A DNA stretch of 64,000 nt, from positions 124,001-188,000 of the forward strand of contig NZ_QPJK01000011.1 of NCBI RefSeq assembly GCF_003337555.1, written 5' to 3'. A program made the translations under genes and the position numbers. Below, piece after piece: positions 1-9,068 of this stretch (position 1 is the stretch's first letter; the number at the start of each line of letters is the position of its first letter). Source of the stretch: Pseudorhodoferax soli (GTDB lineage Bacteria; Pseudomonadota; Gammaproteobacteria; Burkholderiales; Burkholderiaceae_C). The notes beneath the pieces are model-generated. The model searched no databases, was not told where the DNA came from, and saw nothing but the letters and a program-made list of their open reading frames with translations.

Positions 1-1
1 G

Positions 2-367
2 GCCGAGACCGTTGGCAACGGCGTGGTGGAACGCGTGCCGGTGGGTGTCGTGGCCGCGATCACGCCTTGGAATTTCCCGCTGCACCAGATCGTGGCCAAG
101 GTCGCGGGCGCGGTGGCAGCAGGCTGAGCCGTCGTGTTCAAATCCAGCGAGATGGCACCGGGCGTTGCGCTTGCATTCGCAGAGACCGGGACCGTGCCGC
201 GCGTGGCACGTCAACTGGGCACGGGCCATGTGGTGATCAACGGTGCCGCGCAGAACCTGGCAACGCCGTTCGGTGGTTGGGGCCAGTCCGGCTTCGGCCG
301 CGAGAACGGCCGCTTCGGCATCGAGGAGTGCTTGCAGTATCGGTCTCTGCACGGCCTGGTTGGCTGA
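2..367 (+). pseudogene. Aldehyde dehydrogenase remnant (5' truncated by window, internal stop and large deletion)
   Basis: Reading from base 2 gives a typical aldehyde dehydrogenase stretch ([18 protein letters not shown], then KVAGAVAAG), which includes the conserved PWNFP motif of the NAD-binding region. A TGA follows where the family normally continues with C-A-(V/L)-V-x-K-P/S, and the same frame goes on as AVVFKSSEMAPG. After about 20 more residues it jumps to the family's C-terminal end (PFGGWGQSGFGREN, YxSLHGLVG, stop). Some 250-300 residues, including the catalytic Cys/Glu region, are therefore missing. The nonsense codon and the internal deletion together make this a dead gene. Its 5' end lies outside the window. 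Confidence 0.85.
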
Positions 368-591
368 CTGCAGAACGCCATTGCGGCAGCGTCGTGCGCG
401 GCGCTGCCGGGTTCGTCCATCGAACGCAACGAGGCTCACAACAGCCGGACCGCGAAGACCCGCATTTGCAGTCGCTTGAAGACGAGCGTTGCGACCGGGG
501 CCGTTCCGGAGAACCTGCGCGCACGCTGCGGGCGACATCAACAATCGCACCACGGTGTGAGGCAGCGTGGGCTACTCCGAGCATGCCGAGC

Positions 592-762
592 TGGACGCGC
601 CTCGGCATCGGCACGCGTTACGCCACTAAGGTTTCCGGCAAGCCTGTCACGCTGCGCGCCAACCTGCAAAACGCGTTCGACCGCGCATGTCGGATCACAA
701 GCACCTACGCGACCGTCGGTGCGCCGCGAATGCTGATGCTGTCGGCGTCGGTCGACTTCTAG
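592..762 (+). pseudogene. C-terminal remnant of a TonB-dependent (siderophore-type) receptor
   Basis: The translation WTRLGIGTRYATKVSGKPVT, then LRANLQNAFDR, then VGAPRMLMLSASVDF and a stop matches the last beta strands of TonB-dependent siderophore receptors: xLGxRY, TLRAxxxNxFDR, and a final aromatic residue after the terminal strand. Nothing upstream in this or the neighbouring frames gives the plug domain or the rest of the barrel. Only about 55 codons survive, next to the broken aldehyde dehydrogenase, so this looks like a junkyard left by deletions. The family assignment rests on motif recognition alone. Confidence 0.6.
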
Positions 763-1265
763 ACGTTCGAATCTTGGCAGGTGCTGCCCGCCATGGGGGC
801 CTTCCCGTGCTCCCGGTTCATTCGCGCCCAGCCGCAGGCCAAGGCGCTCTGCTGAGCCGCCTCAAATACCTCGGCGGTACCGCGCGAGTAGATCCCCGCG
901 GCTTGCTATCACGAATGGATCTCGACATCACTTCGTAGCTGCTCGGCGGTCTATGGAAACCCCGGAAAGCGACTGCCAGTGCTGGCGGCCGAGCCGAACG
1001 CGTCGGCGAAACGCGGTACGCCCGCTTCCGCATTGCCACCTTCGCCTGGCCTTCTTCCTCACTCCGCGACTGCAAGGGACACCGCCAGGCAAGGCGACGA
1101 TCGCACTGGGGGTTACTCCTTCGCCGCGACGCCGAAAGCAGACGAATCCTTGGGGCTCGCGCGGAACCTCAAAACACCTCATTTCCGTTGCTTGGCCGGC
1201 CATGCGGTGTCCCTTACTCTCCCTGTCCAAGGCAGAACGCACTGCCCATGTGAAGGAGACAAGCC
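763..1265. other. Gene-poor stretch between remnants and the catabolic cluster
   Basis: No open frame here has a credible family signature. Short in-frame scraps are present but none is convincing. The last bases carry GAAGGAGA about 8 bases before the ATG at 1266, a strong ribosome binding site for the following oxidoreductase. The promoter of that gene must lie here, but I could not single out -35/-10 boxes with confidence. Confidence 0.5.
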
Positions 1266-2387
1266 ATGACCAGCCATCCCGCGGCCGAACCCTCGGCCCA
1301 CGAGGGCTTCGTGCCCGACGCACCGATCCGCTGCCGCGACTTCCGCATCGGTGCCATCGGCGCCGGCTTCATCATGGCCGACGTGCACCTCGCGGCCTAC
1401 CGCGAGGCCGGCTTTCCGGTCGTGGCGATCGCCTCGCGCACACCGGCCAAGGCCGCGCAGGTAGCGCAGCGCCACGAGATCCCCACCGTGCACGAGACGC
1501 CCGAGGCGCTGATCAGCGACCCGCAGGTGCAGATCGTCGACATCGCCTACCCGCCCGACCAGCAGCCTGCGCTGATCCGCCTGGCGCTCGCACAGCCGCA
1601 TGTGAAGGGCGTGCTCGCGCAAAAGCCGCTGGCGCTCGATCTGGAGACCGCGCGTGCGCTGGCCGAGGAGGCGCAGCGCGCCGGCAAGCCGCTGTCGGTC
1701 AACCAGAACATGCGCTTCGACCAGTCCATGCGCGTGCTCAAGCAGCTGCTGGACCGTGGCGAACTCGGCGCGCCCGTACTGGCCAGCATCGAGATGCGCG
1801 CCATCCCGCACTGGCAGGAGTTCCTGAAGGACTACGGCCGGCTCACGCTGGCCAACATGGGAGTGCACCACCTGGACGTGCTGCGCTTCCTGTTCGGCGA
1901 GCCCGAGGACATCTACACGGCCGCCCGGCCCGATCCGCGCACCGGCTTCGCGCACGAAGACGGCATCTGCTGCTCCACGCTGCGCTTTCGCAGCGGCCTC
2001 CTGGCGCTGAGCCTGGAAGACGTCTGGACCGGCCCGCACGGCGATGGCTTCGACGCCGGCATCTTCATCAAGTGGCGCGTCGAAGGCACCGAAGGCGTGG
2101 CCGAGGGCACGATCGGCTGGCCCGACTACCCCGATGGCAGCCCCAGCACCCTGCGCTACAGCTCGCGCCTGACCACCGGCGGCCAGTGGCGCGAGCCGCG
2201 CTGGACCACGCGCTGGTTCCCGCAGGCCTTCGCCGGCGTCATGGAGCAGCTGCAATGGGCCCTGTCCAGCGGCAAGCCGCCGCTGCTGGACGTGGCCGAC
2301 AACGTCAAGACCATGGCCCTGGTCGAGGCCGGCTACCGCTCGCTGCAGCAAAAGCGCGCCGTGCCGCTCAGCGAGTTCGGCATCTGA
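1266..2387 (+). CDS. Gfo/Idh/MocA family oxidoreductase
   Basis: 373 aa, NAD(P)-dependent sugar or sugar-acid dehydrogenase fold. The Rossmann dinucleotide motif GAIGAGF is at residues 29-35, after an N-terminal tail of about 25 residues. The usual EKP motif reads QKP at 119-121: the catalytic-site lysine is kept but the Glu is replaced. GVHHLD at 199-204 corresponds to the GxHxxD signature of the C-terminal substrate domain. The start is supported by GAAGGAGA 8 bases upstream. The family oxidises or reduces a hydroxyl of cyclic sugars, inositols or glycosides. The neighbours (TIM-barrel isomerase, DUF4432 protein, sugar importer) point to a first oxidation step in sugar breakdown. The IS110 element directly downstream separates it from its likely operon partner. 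Substrate unknown. Confidence 0.88.
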   Translation: MTSHPAAEPSAHEGFVPDAPIRCRDFRIGAIGAGFIMADVHLAAYREAGFPVVAIASRTPAKAAQVAQRHEIPTVHETPEALISDPQVQIVDIAYPPDQQPALIRLALAQPHVKGVLAQKPLALDLETARALAEEAQRAGKPLSVNQNMRFDQSMRVLKQLLDRGELGAPVLASIEMRAIPHWQEFLKDYGRLTLANMGVHHLDVLRFLFGEPEDIYTAARPDPRTGFAHEDGICCSTLRFRSGLLALSLEDVWTGPHGDGFDAGIFIKWRVEGTEGVAEGTIGWPDYPDGSPSTLRYSSRLTTGGQWREPRWTTRWFPQAFAGVMEQLQWALSSGKPPLLDVADNVKTMALVEAGYRSLQQKRAVPLSEFGI

Positions 2388-2420
2388 TCCCCACACCCAC
2401 AACAGCAACTGTCTTGAAAG

Positions 2421-3449
<1,029 letters not shown>

Positions 3450-3481
3450 CTACAACTGTTCGGGCTGATCCCAAGCGGCAA

Positions 3482-3684
3482 GGGGCGTGCACCAAATGCT
3501 GGTGTGCGGGCTTGCCGGCGAACCGGCCAGCCCCTGGAGACAACGGGTTGCACGCCCCTGCCTAACCGACCACGCGGGGGCCAGGCTGTGGACATGTGGA
3601 CGATGCGCTGGCGCGCACCGGTGGCCGCCGTGGACAACTCCTTCGAGTTGCCCACCGCGGCCACCTTCGACCACATGCCCACAG
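3482..3684 (-). ncRNA. Strongly structured non-coding end of the IS110 element; candidate bridge RNA region
   Basis: Two large secondary structures lie upstream of the transposase. Structure 1 (3482-3558) is closed by the perfect 10-bp pair GGGGCGTGCA/TGCACGCCCC and contains a GCCGG-cgaa-CCGGC hairpin (3514-3527) extended by GGGCT/AGCCC. Structure 2 (3586-3684) is a 99-base hairpin. Its outer arms CTGTGGACATGTGG and CCACATGCCCACAG have one mismatch, there is an asymmetric internal loop, and 21-bp inner arms (3620-3640 and 3645-3665) with two mismatches end in a CTTC loop. IS110-group elements are known to make a bridge RNA with internal loops from the end 5' of the recombinase gene. Assigning that role here, and transcription from the minus strand, is inference. 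Confidence 0.5.
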
Positions 3685-3746
3685 CCTTCTACCACCACGT
3701 TCATTCCCCTTCAAACCACTGAAGCCGAAGATAAAAGGAGACACAC

Positions 3747-4658
3747 ATGATCCAGGTCGGCATCTTCAGCGGCTACTTCCCCTACGCGCTGGAGGAATCC
3801 GCCAGGCGCATCAAGGCGCATGGCTTCAACACCGTGCAGCTGGACCTCGCGTTCAAGGACATGGACTTCAGCACGCCTGCGGCCATCACCGCGGCCAAGT
3901 GCCGCCAGGTGCGCGACACCTTCCGTCGGCACGACCTGCCGGTCAGCTGCATCTCGGCCTACACCAACATCGTGCACCCGGACGCCGACGAGCGCCGCCG
4001 CCGCAACGACTACCTCAAGGCCGTGCTGCGCCATGCGCGCGACTGCGGCTCGCCCTACGTGATCACCGAGACCGGCACCTTCAACCGCGACAGCGACTGG
4101 TCCGCGCACCCGGACAACAAGACCGAGCGCGTCTACGCCGACTGCGTGCAGGTGGTGCGCGAGCTGGCGCGCGAGGCGCATGAACACGGCGCCATGCTGC
4201 TGGTCGAGACCTATGTGAACAACGTGATCGGCTCGGTCGAGGAGACGCTGCGCCTGTTCGCCGACGTCGACCATCCCGGCCTGGGCCTGCTGATGGACCC
4301 GACCAACTACTTCGAGGCGCACAACATCGACCAGATGGACAGCGTGCTGAACCAGATGTTCGACGCGCTCGGCGACCGCATCCGCATCGCGCACGCCAAG
4401 GACGTCAAGCGCGCCAGCGGCAGCGACAAGAGCGAGAAGTTCGCCGACATCGACGCGTCCGAGGCGCACCAGTTCCGCGGCGTGGGCGAGATCGAGCTGC
4501 CGGCCCCGGGCCTGGGCGCGCTGAACTACCGGCTCTACCTGCAGCGGCTGGCGCGCCTGCATCCCAACATCCCCATCATCATCGAGCACCTGGACGAGTC
4601 CGACGTGGCGCGCGCCAAGCGCTTCCTCGATGGGCAATTGCTGGAGGTGGGTGCGTGA
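3747..4658 (+). CDS. Sugar phosphate isomerase/epimerase family protein (xylose isomerase-like TIM barrel)
   Basis: 303 aa. The whole protein is one AP-endonuclease-2/xylose-isomerase-like TIM barrel. The expected divalent-metal ligands are recognisable: E154 in LLVETYV, D184 in LLMDPTN, H216 in IAHAKD and E280 in IIIEHL. AAGGAGA lies 7 bases before the ATG. Members of this superfamily isomerise or epimerise keto sugars (IolE, hydroxypyruvate isomerase, D-psicose epimerase) or act on 3-keto glycosides. Pairing with a Gfo/Idh oxidoreductase is common in inositol and glycoside pathways. The stop overlaps the GTG start of the next gene, so the two are translationally coupled. Exact substrate unknown. 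Confidence 0.85.
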   Translation: MIQVGIFSGYFPYALEESARRIKAHGFNTVQLDLAFKDMDFSTPAAITAAKCRQVRDTFRRHDLPVSCISAYTNIVHPDADERRRRNDYLKAVLRHARDCGSPYVITETGTFNRDSDWSAHPDNKTERVYADCVQVVRELAREAHEHGAMLLVETYVNNVIGSVEETLRLFADVDHPGLGLLMDPTNYFEAHNIDQMDSVLNQMFDALGDRIRIAHAKDVKRASGSDKSEKFADIDASEAHQFRGVGEIELPAPGLGALNYRLYLQRLARLHPNIPIIIEHLDESDVARAKRFLDGQLLEVGA

Positions 4659-5827
4659 CGCAGCTGCACGGACGCCAGATGGACCGGCGCGCACTGCGCG
4701 CGCATGCCGGCCAGCTGGCCCAGTTCGCCGGCGTGCGCCTGGTCACGCTGGGCGACGGCGTGGAGCGCGGCATCCGCTGCCTGCAGTTCCGCACCGGCGC
4801 CGGCCTGTCCTTCGACGTGCTGGTGGACCGGGCCATGGACATCGGCGCCTGCGAGTACCGCGGCGCGGCCATCGGCTGGCAGTCGCCCACGGGCTTTCGC
4901 CACCCGGGCCTGCACGAGAACGCGGACGAAGGCGGCCTGTCGTGGCTGCGCTCGTTCTCGGGCCTGCTCGTCACCTGCGGGCTGGACCACACGCTGTTCA
5001 TGGACAGCGATCCGGCCGGCCATTACCACTACACACCGCGCAAGACGGTGGACAGCAGCCTGCACGGCCGCATCGCCAACACCCCGGCGCGGCTGACCGG
5101 CTACGGCGAGCGCTGGGAAGGCGACGAATGCATCCTGTGGTGCGAAGGCGTGGTCCAGCAGTCCACTGTGTTCGGCGAAGACCTGCACCTGGTGCGCCGC
5201 ATCGAGGCCCGTGTGGGCGCGCGCGAGTTCACGCTGCACGACCGCGTGCTGAACCATGGCTTCTACCGCACGCCGCACATGTTCTGCTACCACATCAACG
5301 TCGGCCACCCGGTGCTGGACGAGGGCAGCCGCTACATCGCGCCGGTGCGCCACACGCCCTGGGCCGCGCATGCCGAACAGCTGCGGCGCCAGGGCGTGGG
5401 CTACCGCACCCAGGCCGGCCCGAAGAACGACTTCCATGAGCAGGTCTACGAGCACGCCATGGCCAGCGATGCGCAAGGGCGCATCCCGGTCGGCCTGGTC
5501 AACCCGGGCTTCGACGGCGGCCGCGGCATCGGCCTCATGGTGGAGGTGCGCCAGGACGAGTTCCCGTGCCAGTTCCAGTGGCAGAACTACCAGGCCGGCC
5601 AGTACGCGATGGGCATCGAGCCCAGCACCCACCATGTGCTGGGCAAGCCCTTCGCGCGCGAGCGCGGCGAACTGATCTGGCTGGAGCATGGCGAGGAGCG
5701 CCAGTACCACACGCGCTTCGCCGTGCTGGACGGGCGCACGGAGCTGGACGCCTTCGCGCAGCGCGTGCGCGGCATCTGCGCCCAGCCCGAGGCCGAGTAC
5801 CCGGACATTACCGGCCGCTGGGACTGA
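4655..5827 (+). CDS. DUF4432 family protein (aldose 1-epimerase-like)
   Basis: 390 aa. The N-terminal FRTGAGLSFDVLVDRAMDIG and the later RSFSGLLVTCGLDH are typical of DUF4432, a galactose-mutarotase-like beta-sandwich family. The conserved His residues in DHTLFMDS and in the HMFCYHIN block could form the sugar-binding site. The start is taken as GTG at 4655, overlapping the previous stop by 4 bases (GTGA); ATG at 4679 is the alternative. A mutarotase-type role, interconverting anomers of the sugar handled by its neighbours, is inferred from fold and context. No enzymatic activity can be read from the sequence. Confidence 0.8.
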   Translation: MTQLHGRQMDRRALRAHAGQLAQFAGVRLVTLGDGVERGIRCLQFRTGAGLSFDVLVDRAMDIGACEYRGAAIGWQSPTGFRHPGLHENADEGGLSWLRSFSGLLVTCGLDHTLFMDSDPAGHYHYTPRKTVDSSLHGRIANTPARLTGYGERWEGDECILWCEGVVQQSTVFGEDLHLVRRIEARVGAREFTLHDRVLNHGFYRTPHMFCYHINVGHPVLDEGSRYIAPVRHTPWAAHAEQLRRQGVGYRTQAGPKNDFHEQVYEHAMASDAQGRIPVGLVNPGFDGGRGIGLMVEVRQDEFPCQFQWQNYQAGQYAMGIEPSTHHVLGKPFARERGELIWLEHGEERQYHTRFAVLDGRTELDAFAQRVRGICAQPEAEYPDITGRWD

Positions 5828-5853
5828 GCGTGCTGCATGGCATCCTGGGCGCC

Positions 5854-6903
5854 ATGCCGCCCGCATCCACCCTCCCGCCGTCCCGCTCGCGCCTGGAAGA
5901 CGTGGCGCGCGCCGCCGGTGTCTCCAAGGCCACGGTCGACCGTGTGCTGCACGCGCGCAAGGGCGTGCGCTCGGCCACTGTGCAGCGCGTCGTCAAGGCC
6001 GCCGCGCAGCTGCACTACCTGCCCGACGACAACCTGCACCGCATCATCCGGCCGCGGCCCATGGAACTCGTGTTCCTGGTGCCGGCCGGCACCAACCAGT
6101 TCATCCAGATGCTGGGCGACTACGTGGGCCTGGTCGAGAAGCAGCTCGAACCCTTCAACGTGCGCTGCCGCCGCGTCGCCATCGAGGGCTTCGACCCCAA
6201 GGGCCTGGCCGCCGCGTTGCTGCGCCATGGCCGGCGCTGCGACGGCATCGCCTTCGTGCCACTCGAGCATGCGCGCGTGCGCGCCGCCGTGGACCAGCTG
6301 GCCGATGCCGGCGTGCACGTGCTGACGCTGCTGTCCGACCTGGCCGACGCGCGCCGCGCCGCCTATGTGGGCGTGGACAACCGCGCCGCGGGCCGCACCG
6401 CCGGCTACCTGCTGGGCCGCATGCTCGGTAAGACGCGCGGCAAGGTCGGCCTCATCGCGGGCAGCCTGGCCTACCGCGGCCACGAGGAGCGCGAGGCCGG
6501 CTTCCTGCAGGTGCTGGCCGAGCGCTTCCCGCAGCTGGAAGTGGTTGGCCTGCGCGAAGGCCACGACGACGTGGAGCAGAACTACCGCCAGGCCAGCCAG
6601 CTGCTGCAGCAGCACCGCGAGCTCGTGGGCCTGTACAACATCGGCGGCGCGGCCGAGGGCATCGGCCGTGCGCTCAAGGAGCTGGGCCTGGCGCAGCAGC
6701 TGGTCTTCATCGGCCACGAGATCACGCCCGGCACGCGCGCGCTGCTGGCCGACGGCACGCTGGACGCCGTGGTCACGCAGAACCCGCAGACCGAAATCAT
6801 GAACTGCGTGCGCGTGTTCGCGAACCTGCGCGCCGGGCGCGACGCGCTGGCCGGCGTTGAGCCGGTGCGCGCCGGCATCGCCGTCTGCGAGAACCTTCCC
6901 TGA
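5854..6903 (+). CDS. LacI family transcriptional regulator (first of two)
   Basis: 349 aa. The N-terminal LacI helix-turn-helix reads RLEDVARAAGVSKATVDRVL (about residues 13-32), with a hinge helix region around residues 50-60. A periplasmic-binding-protein-like sensor domain follows (MELVFLVPAGTNQFIQML onward; HEEREAGF and VFIGHEIT are effector-pocket regions). The ATG at 5854 is chosen; an in-frame GTG at 5830, directly after the preceding stop, is possible. It lies within the catabolic genes, so it probably senses a sugar intermediate and controls this cluster. The tandem palindromes at 7743-7765 are its most obvious candidate operators, though the second LacI protein could bind them instead. 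Confidence 0.88.
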   Translation: MPPASTLPPSRSRLEDVARAAGVSKATVDRVLHARKGVRSATVQRVVKAAAQLHYLPDDNLHRIIRPRPMELVFLVPAGTNQFIQMLGDYVGLVEKQLEPFNVRCRRVAIEGFDPKGLAAALLRHGRRCDGIAFVPLEHARVRAAVDQLADAGVHVLTLLSDLADARRAAYVGVDNRAAGRTAGYLLGRMLGKTRGKVGLIAGSLAYRGHEEREAGFLQVLAERFPQLEVVGLREGHDDVEQNYRQASQLLQQHRELVGLYNIGGAAEGIGRALKELGLAQQLVFIGHEITPGTRALLADGTLDAVVTQNPQTEIMNCVRVFANLRAGRDALAGVEPVRAGIAVCENLP

Positions 6904-6911
6904 GACACCCC

Positions 6912-7673
6912 ATGGACATGACAGACAAGAGAGTGCTCGTGACCGGCGCGGCCGGCGGGCTGGGCCAGGCCATCTGCTGGGCCTTCGCACGCGCCGGTGC
7001 CCAGGTGCTGGCACTGGACCACGACGCGGCCAAGGGCCTGGCGCTGGTCGCACAGGGGGAGGGCGAGTCGCCCGCCGTGCGTGCGCGGCTGCGCTTCGTG
7101 CAGGCCGACCTGGCCGACCTGCCGGCGCTGTCGGCCCGGCTGGCCGCGCTGTTCGACGAGATCGGCGGCATCGAGGTGCTCGTCAACAACGCCGCGATCT
7201 ACCCGTCGCGCCCGGTCGAGGAATTCAGCATCGACGACCACCGCCGCGTGCAGGCGGTCAACGTCGACGCGCCCCTGGCCTGCGTGCAGGCCGCGCTGCC
7301 GCACATGAAGCGCCAGGGCTTCGGCCGCATCCTCAACGTGACCAGCATCACGCTGTACGGCGGCTGGCCGCTGCTGCTGCCTTATGTCACCTCCAAGGGC
7401 GCGCTGCAGGGCATGACACGCGCGCTGGCGCGCGAACTCGGGCCGCACGGCATCACCGTCAACGCGGTCTCGCCGGGCGCCTTCCCGACCGACGCCGAGA
7501 AGATCCACCCCGACCCCGAAGGCTATGCCCGCTTCGTGCTGCAGCACCAGTCCGTGCAGCGCCGCGGTAGCCCCGAGGACATCGCCAACGCCATGCTGTT
7601 CCTGGCCTCCGACGCCAGTGGCTTCATCACCGGCCAGACGCTCAATGTCGACGGCGGCTGGGTGATGCAGTAG
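6912..7673 (+). CDS. Short-chain dehydrogenase/reductase (SDR, classical)
   Basis: 253 aa. The classical SDR signatures are in order: TGAAGGLG cofactor motif (11-18), D36 at the end of beta-2 (ALDHD, suggesting NAD preference), NNAA (92-95), catalytic S145, Y158 and K162 (YVTSK), and the C-terminal FITGQTLNVDGGW. It follows the LacI gene after only 8 bases, so it is in the same transcript. In sugar pathways such enzymes oxidise a free sugar to lactone or reduce or oxidise a keto-sugar acid. Here it would be a second redox step after or beside the Gfo/Idh enzyme. Substrate unknown. Confidence 0.9.
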   Translation: MDMTDKRVLVTGAAGGLGQAICWAFARAGAQVLALDHDAAKGLALVAQGEGESPAVRARLRFVQADLADLPALSARLAALFDEIGGIEVLVNNAAIYPSRPVEEFSIDDHRRVQAVNVDAPLACVQAALPHMKRQGFGRILNVTSITLYGGWPLLLPYVTSKGALQGMTRALARELGPHGITVNAVSPGAFPTDAEKIHPDPEGYARFVLQHQSVQRRGSPEDIANAMLFLASDASGFITGQTLNVDGGWVMQ

Positions 7674-7742
7674 CACCAACCACCCCAGCCTAGGGAAATC
7701 CCGTGTGCAGCAGCGGCTCCGGCTTTCGTACAGTTCGGCATG

Positions 7743-7765
7743 TTAGCGCTAATAGTTAGCGCTAA
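7743..7765. promoter_or_regulatory. Tandem LacI-type operator
   Basis: Two identical perfect 10-bp palindromes, TTAGCGCTAA, occur at 7743-7752 and 7756-7765, separated by TAG. A central CG flanked by symmetric arms is the hallmark of LacI-family sites. They lie 55-77 bases before the ATG of the binding-protein gene at 7820, where they could overlap its promoter, and just after the first operon. Either LacI protein in the window (5854 or 16702) could be the binder. No other copy of the 10-mer was noticed in the window. Confidence 0.75.
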
Positions 7766-7819
7766 ACAGACGTGACACCACCTCAACGGTCGGGGCCGGA
7801 GCCTCTGGAGACAACACGC

Positions 7820-9067
7820 ATGAAACCAAACCTTTCCACTGGCCGCCGCGCGGCCCTCGTTCTCGGTGTGCTGTGCACCGCCCTGTCGGCCCAGGCACAG
7901 CAGGCCAGCCCTGCCGGCAAGCAGGTCGTGACCTTCGCCGCGGCCAGCTTCGCCGAGCCCGGCCGCGGCGACAAGATGCGCGCCTGGATCGGCAGGTTCA
8001 ACCAGAGCCAGGACCAGGTCGAGATCCAGCCGGTCACGGTCCCGTTCTCGTCCTTCGCCAGCACCATCTTCACGCAGATGGGCGGCAACGCCGGACCCGA
8101 CCTGGTGCGCTTCGACCTGCCCGAGTTCTATGCCGCGGTCGACGCCAAGCGCCTGGCCCCCATCGGCGACGTGATCGCCGATGGCGCCTTTCCGCTGACC
8201 GGCCCCGACCAGTACATGAAGGTGGGCGGCCAGCGCTACGGCGTGGTGTTCGAGGTCAGCAACTACTCCATGGTCTACAACAAGGCCTTGCTGAAGGGCG
8301 CCCCGCCGGCCAACTTCGACGAATTCCTGGCCGCCGCCAAGGGTGCCACCGGCGCCGGCAACTTCGGCTACGCCTACCGCGCCACCATGGCCGAGCGCGG
8401 CGGCTTCTGGTATGACCTGTGCAACTACGTCTATGGCTTCGGCGGCCGCTGGTCCGACGCGCAGGGCAACCCCACGATCAACAGCCCCAAGGTCATCGAG
8501 GGTGTGGCCGCCTACAAGAAGGTCTACGACGCCAGCGTGATCCCCAAGGGCGCCGACGCCGCCACCTACCGGCGCATGTTCGCCGAGGGCAAGATCGCCA
8601 TGCAGATCGACAACGGCGGCGTGGCCGCCAACCTGGCCACGCAGGCCAAGGGCTTCGAGGTCGGCGCCGCAGCCTCGCCGTTCCCTACGCGGGCCCAGGG
8701 CATGATCCTCGCGCCCATCAGCATCAACGCCAACAGCAAGAATAAGGCGGCCGCGGGCACGTTCCTCAAGTGGATGCTGACGCCCGAGGCGCAGCGCGAG
8801 CTGCAGCTGATCCACGGTGCCTCCAGCGTGGCCATCGCCGTGCCACGCACGGACGAAGAGGTCGCCAAGTGGCCCTGGATCACGGTCTACGACCAGCAGA
8901 CCGCCAACGCCGTGCCGGCCCTGCCGCAGGGCCTGGAGGTCAAGGCGCCGGAGATCCAGACCATCGTGATCGAGCAGGTGATCCGCGTGCTGCAGGGCGG
9001 CGTGGACCCGGCCAAGGCCATGAACGACGCGCAGCAGACCGTGCTGACGCGCGTGCTCAAGCGCTGA
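7820..9067 (+). CDS. ABC transporter sugar-binding protein (extracellular solute-binding protein family 1)
   Basis: 415 aa. There is an N-terminal Sec signal peptide with Arg-Arg before the hydrophobic stretch and a likely cleavage after AQA at about residue 26. The mature part has the family 1 binding-protein pattern: KQVVTFAAASF, a DLVRFDLPEFY hinge region, MFAEGKIAMQIDNGGV, and the C-terminal KWMLTPEAQRELQ. The ATG at 7820 follows TCTGGAGAC. It captures the substrate in the periplasm for the permeases encoded immediately downstream (1-base gap). The tandem operator upstream makes it the first gene of a LacI-controlled transport operon. The ligand is probably a sugar or sugar derivative. 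Confidence 0.92.
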   Translation: MKPNLSTGRRAALVLGVLCTALSAQAQQASPAGKQVVTFAAASFAEPGRGDKMRAWIGRFNQSQDQVEIQPVTVPFSSFASTIFTQMGGNAGPDLVRFDLPEFYAAVDAKRLAPIGDVIADGAFPLTGPDQYMKVGGQRYGVVFEVSNYSMVYNKALLKGAPPANFDEFLAAAKGATGAGNFGYAYRATMAERGGFWYDLCNYVYGFGGRWSDAQGNPTINSPKVIEGVAAYKKVYDASVIPKGADAATYRRMFAEGKIAMQIDNGGVAANLATQAKGFEVGAAASPFPTRAQGMILAPISINANSKNKAAAGTFLKWMLTPEAQRELQLIHGASSVAIAVPRTDEEVAKWPWITVYDQQTANAVPALPQGLEVKAPEIQTIVIEQVIRVLQGGVDPAKAMNDAQQTVLTRVLKR

Positions 9068-9068
9068 G

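Noticed and set aside
928-1323. Minus-strand frame of 131 codons before the first oxidoreductase
   Set aside because: Arg-rich with no domain and overlapping the strong ribosome binding site of the + gene. It vaguely recalls a recurrent bacterial hypothetical, but nothing supports expression.
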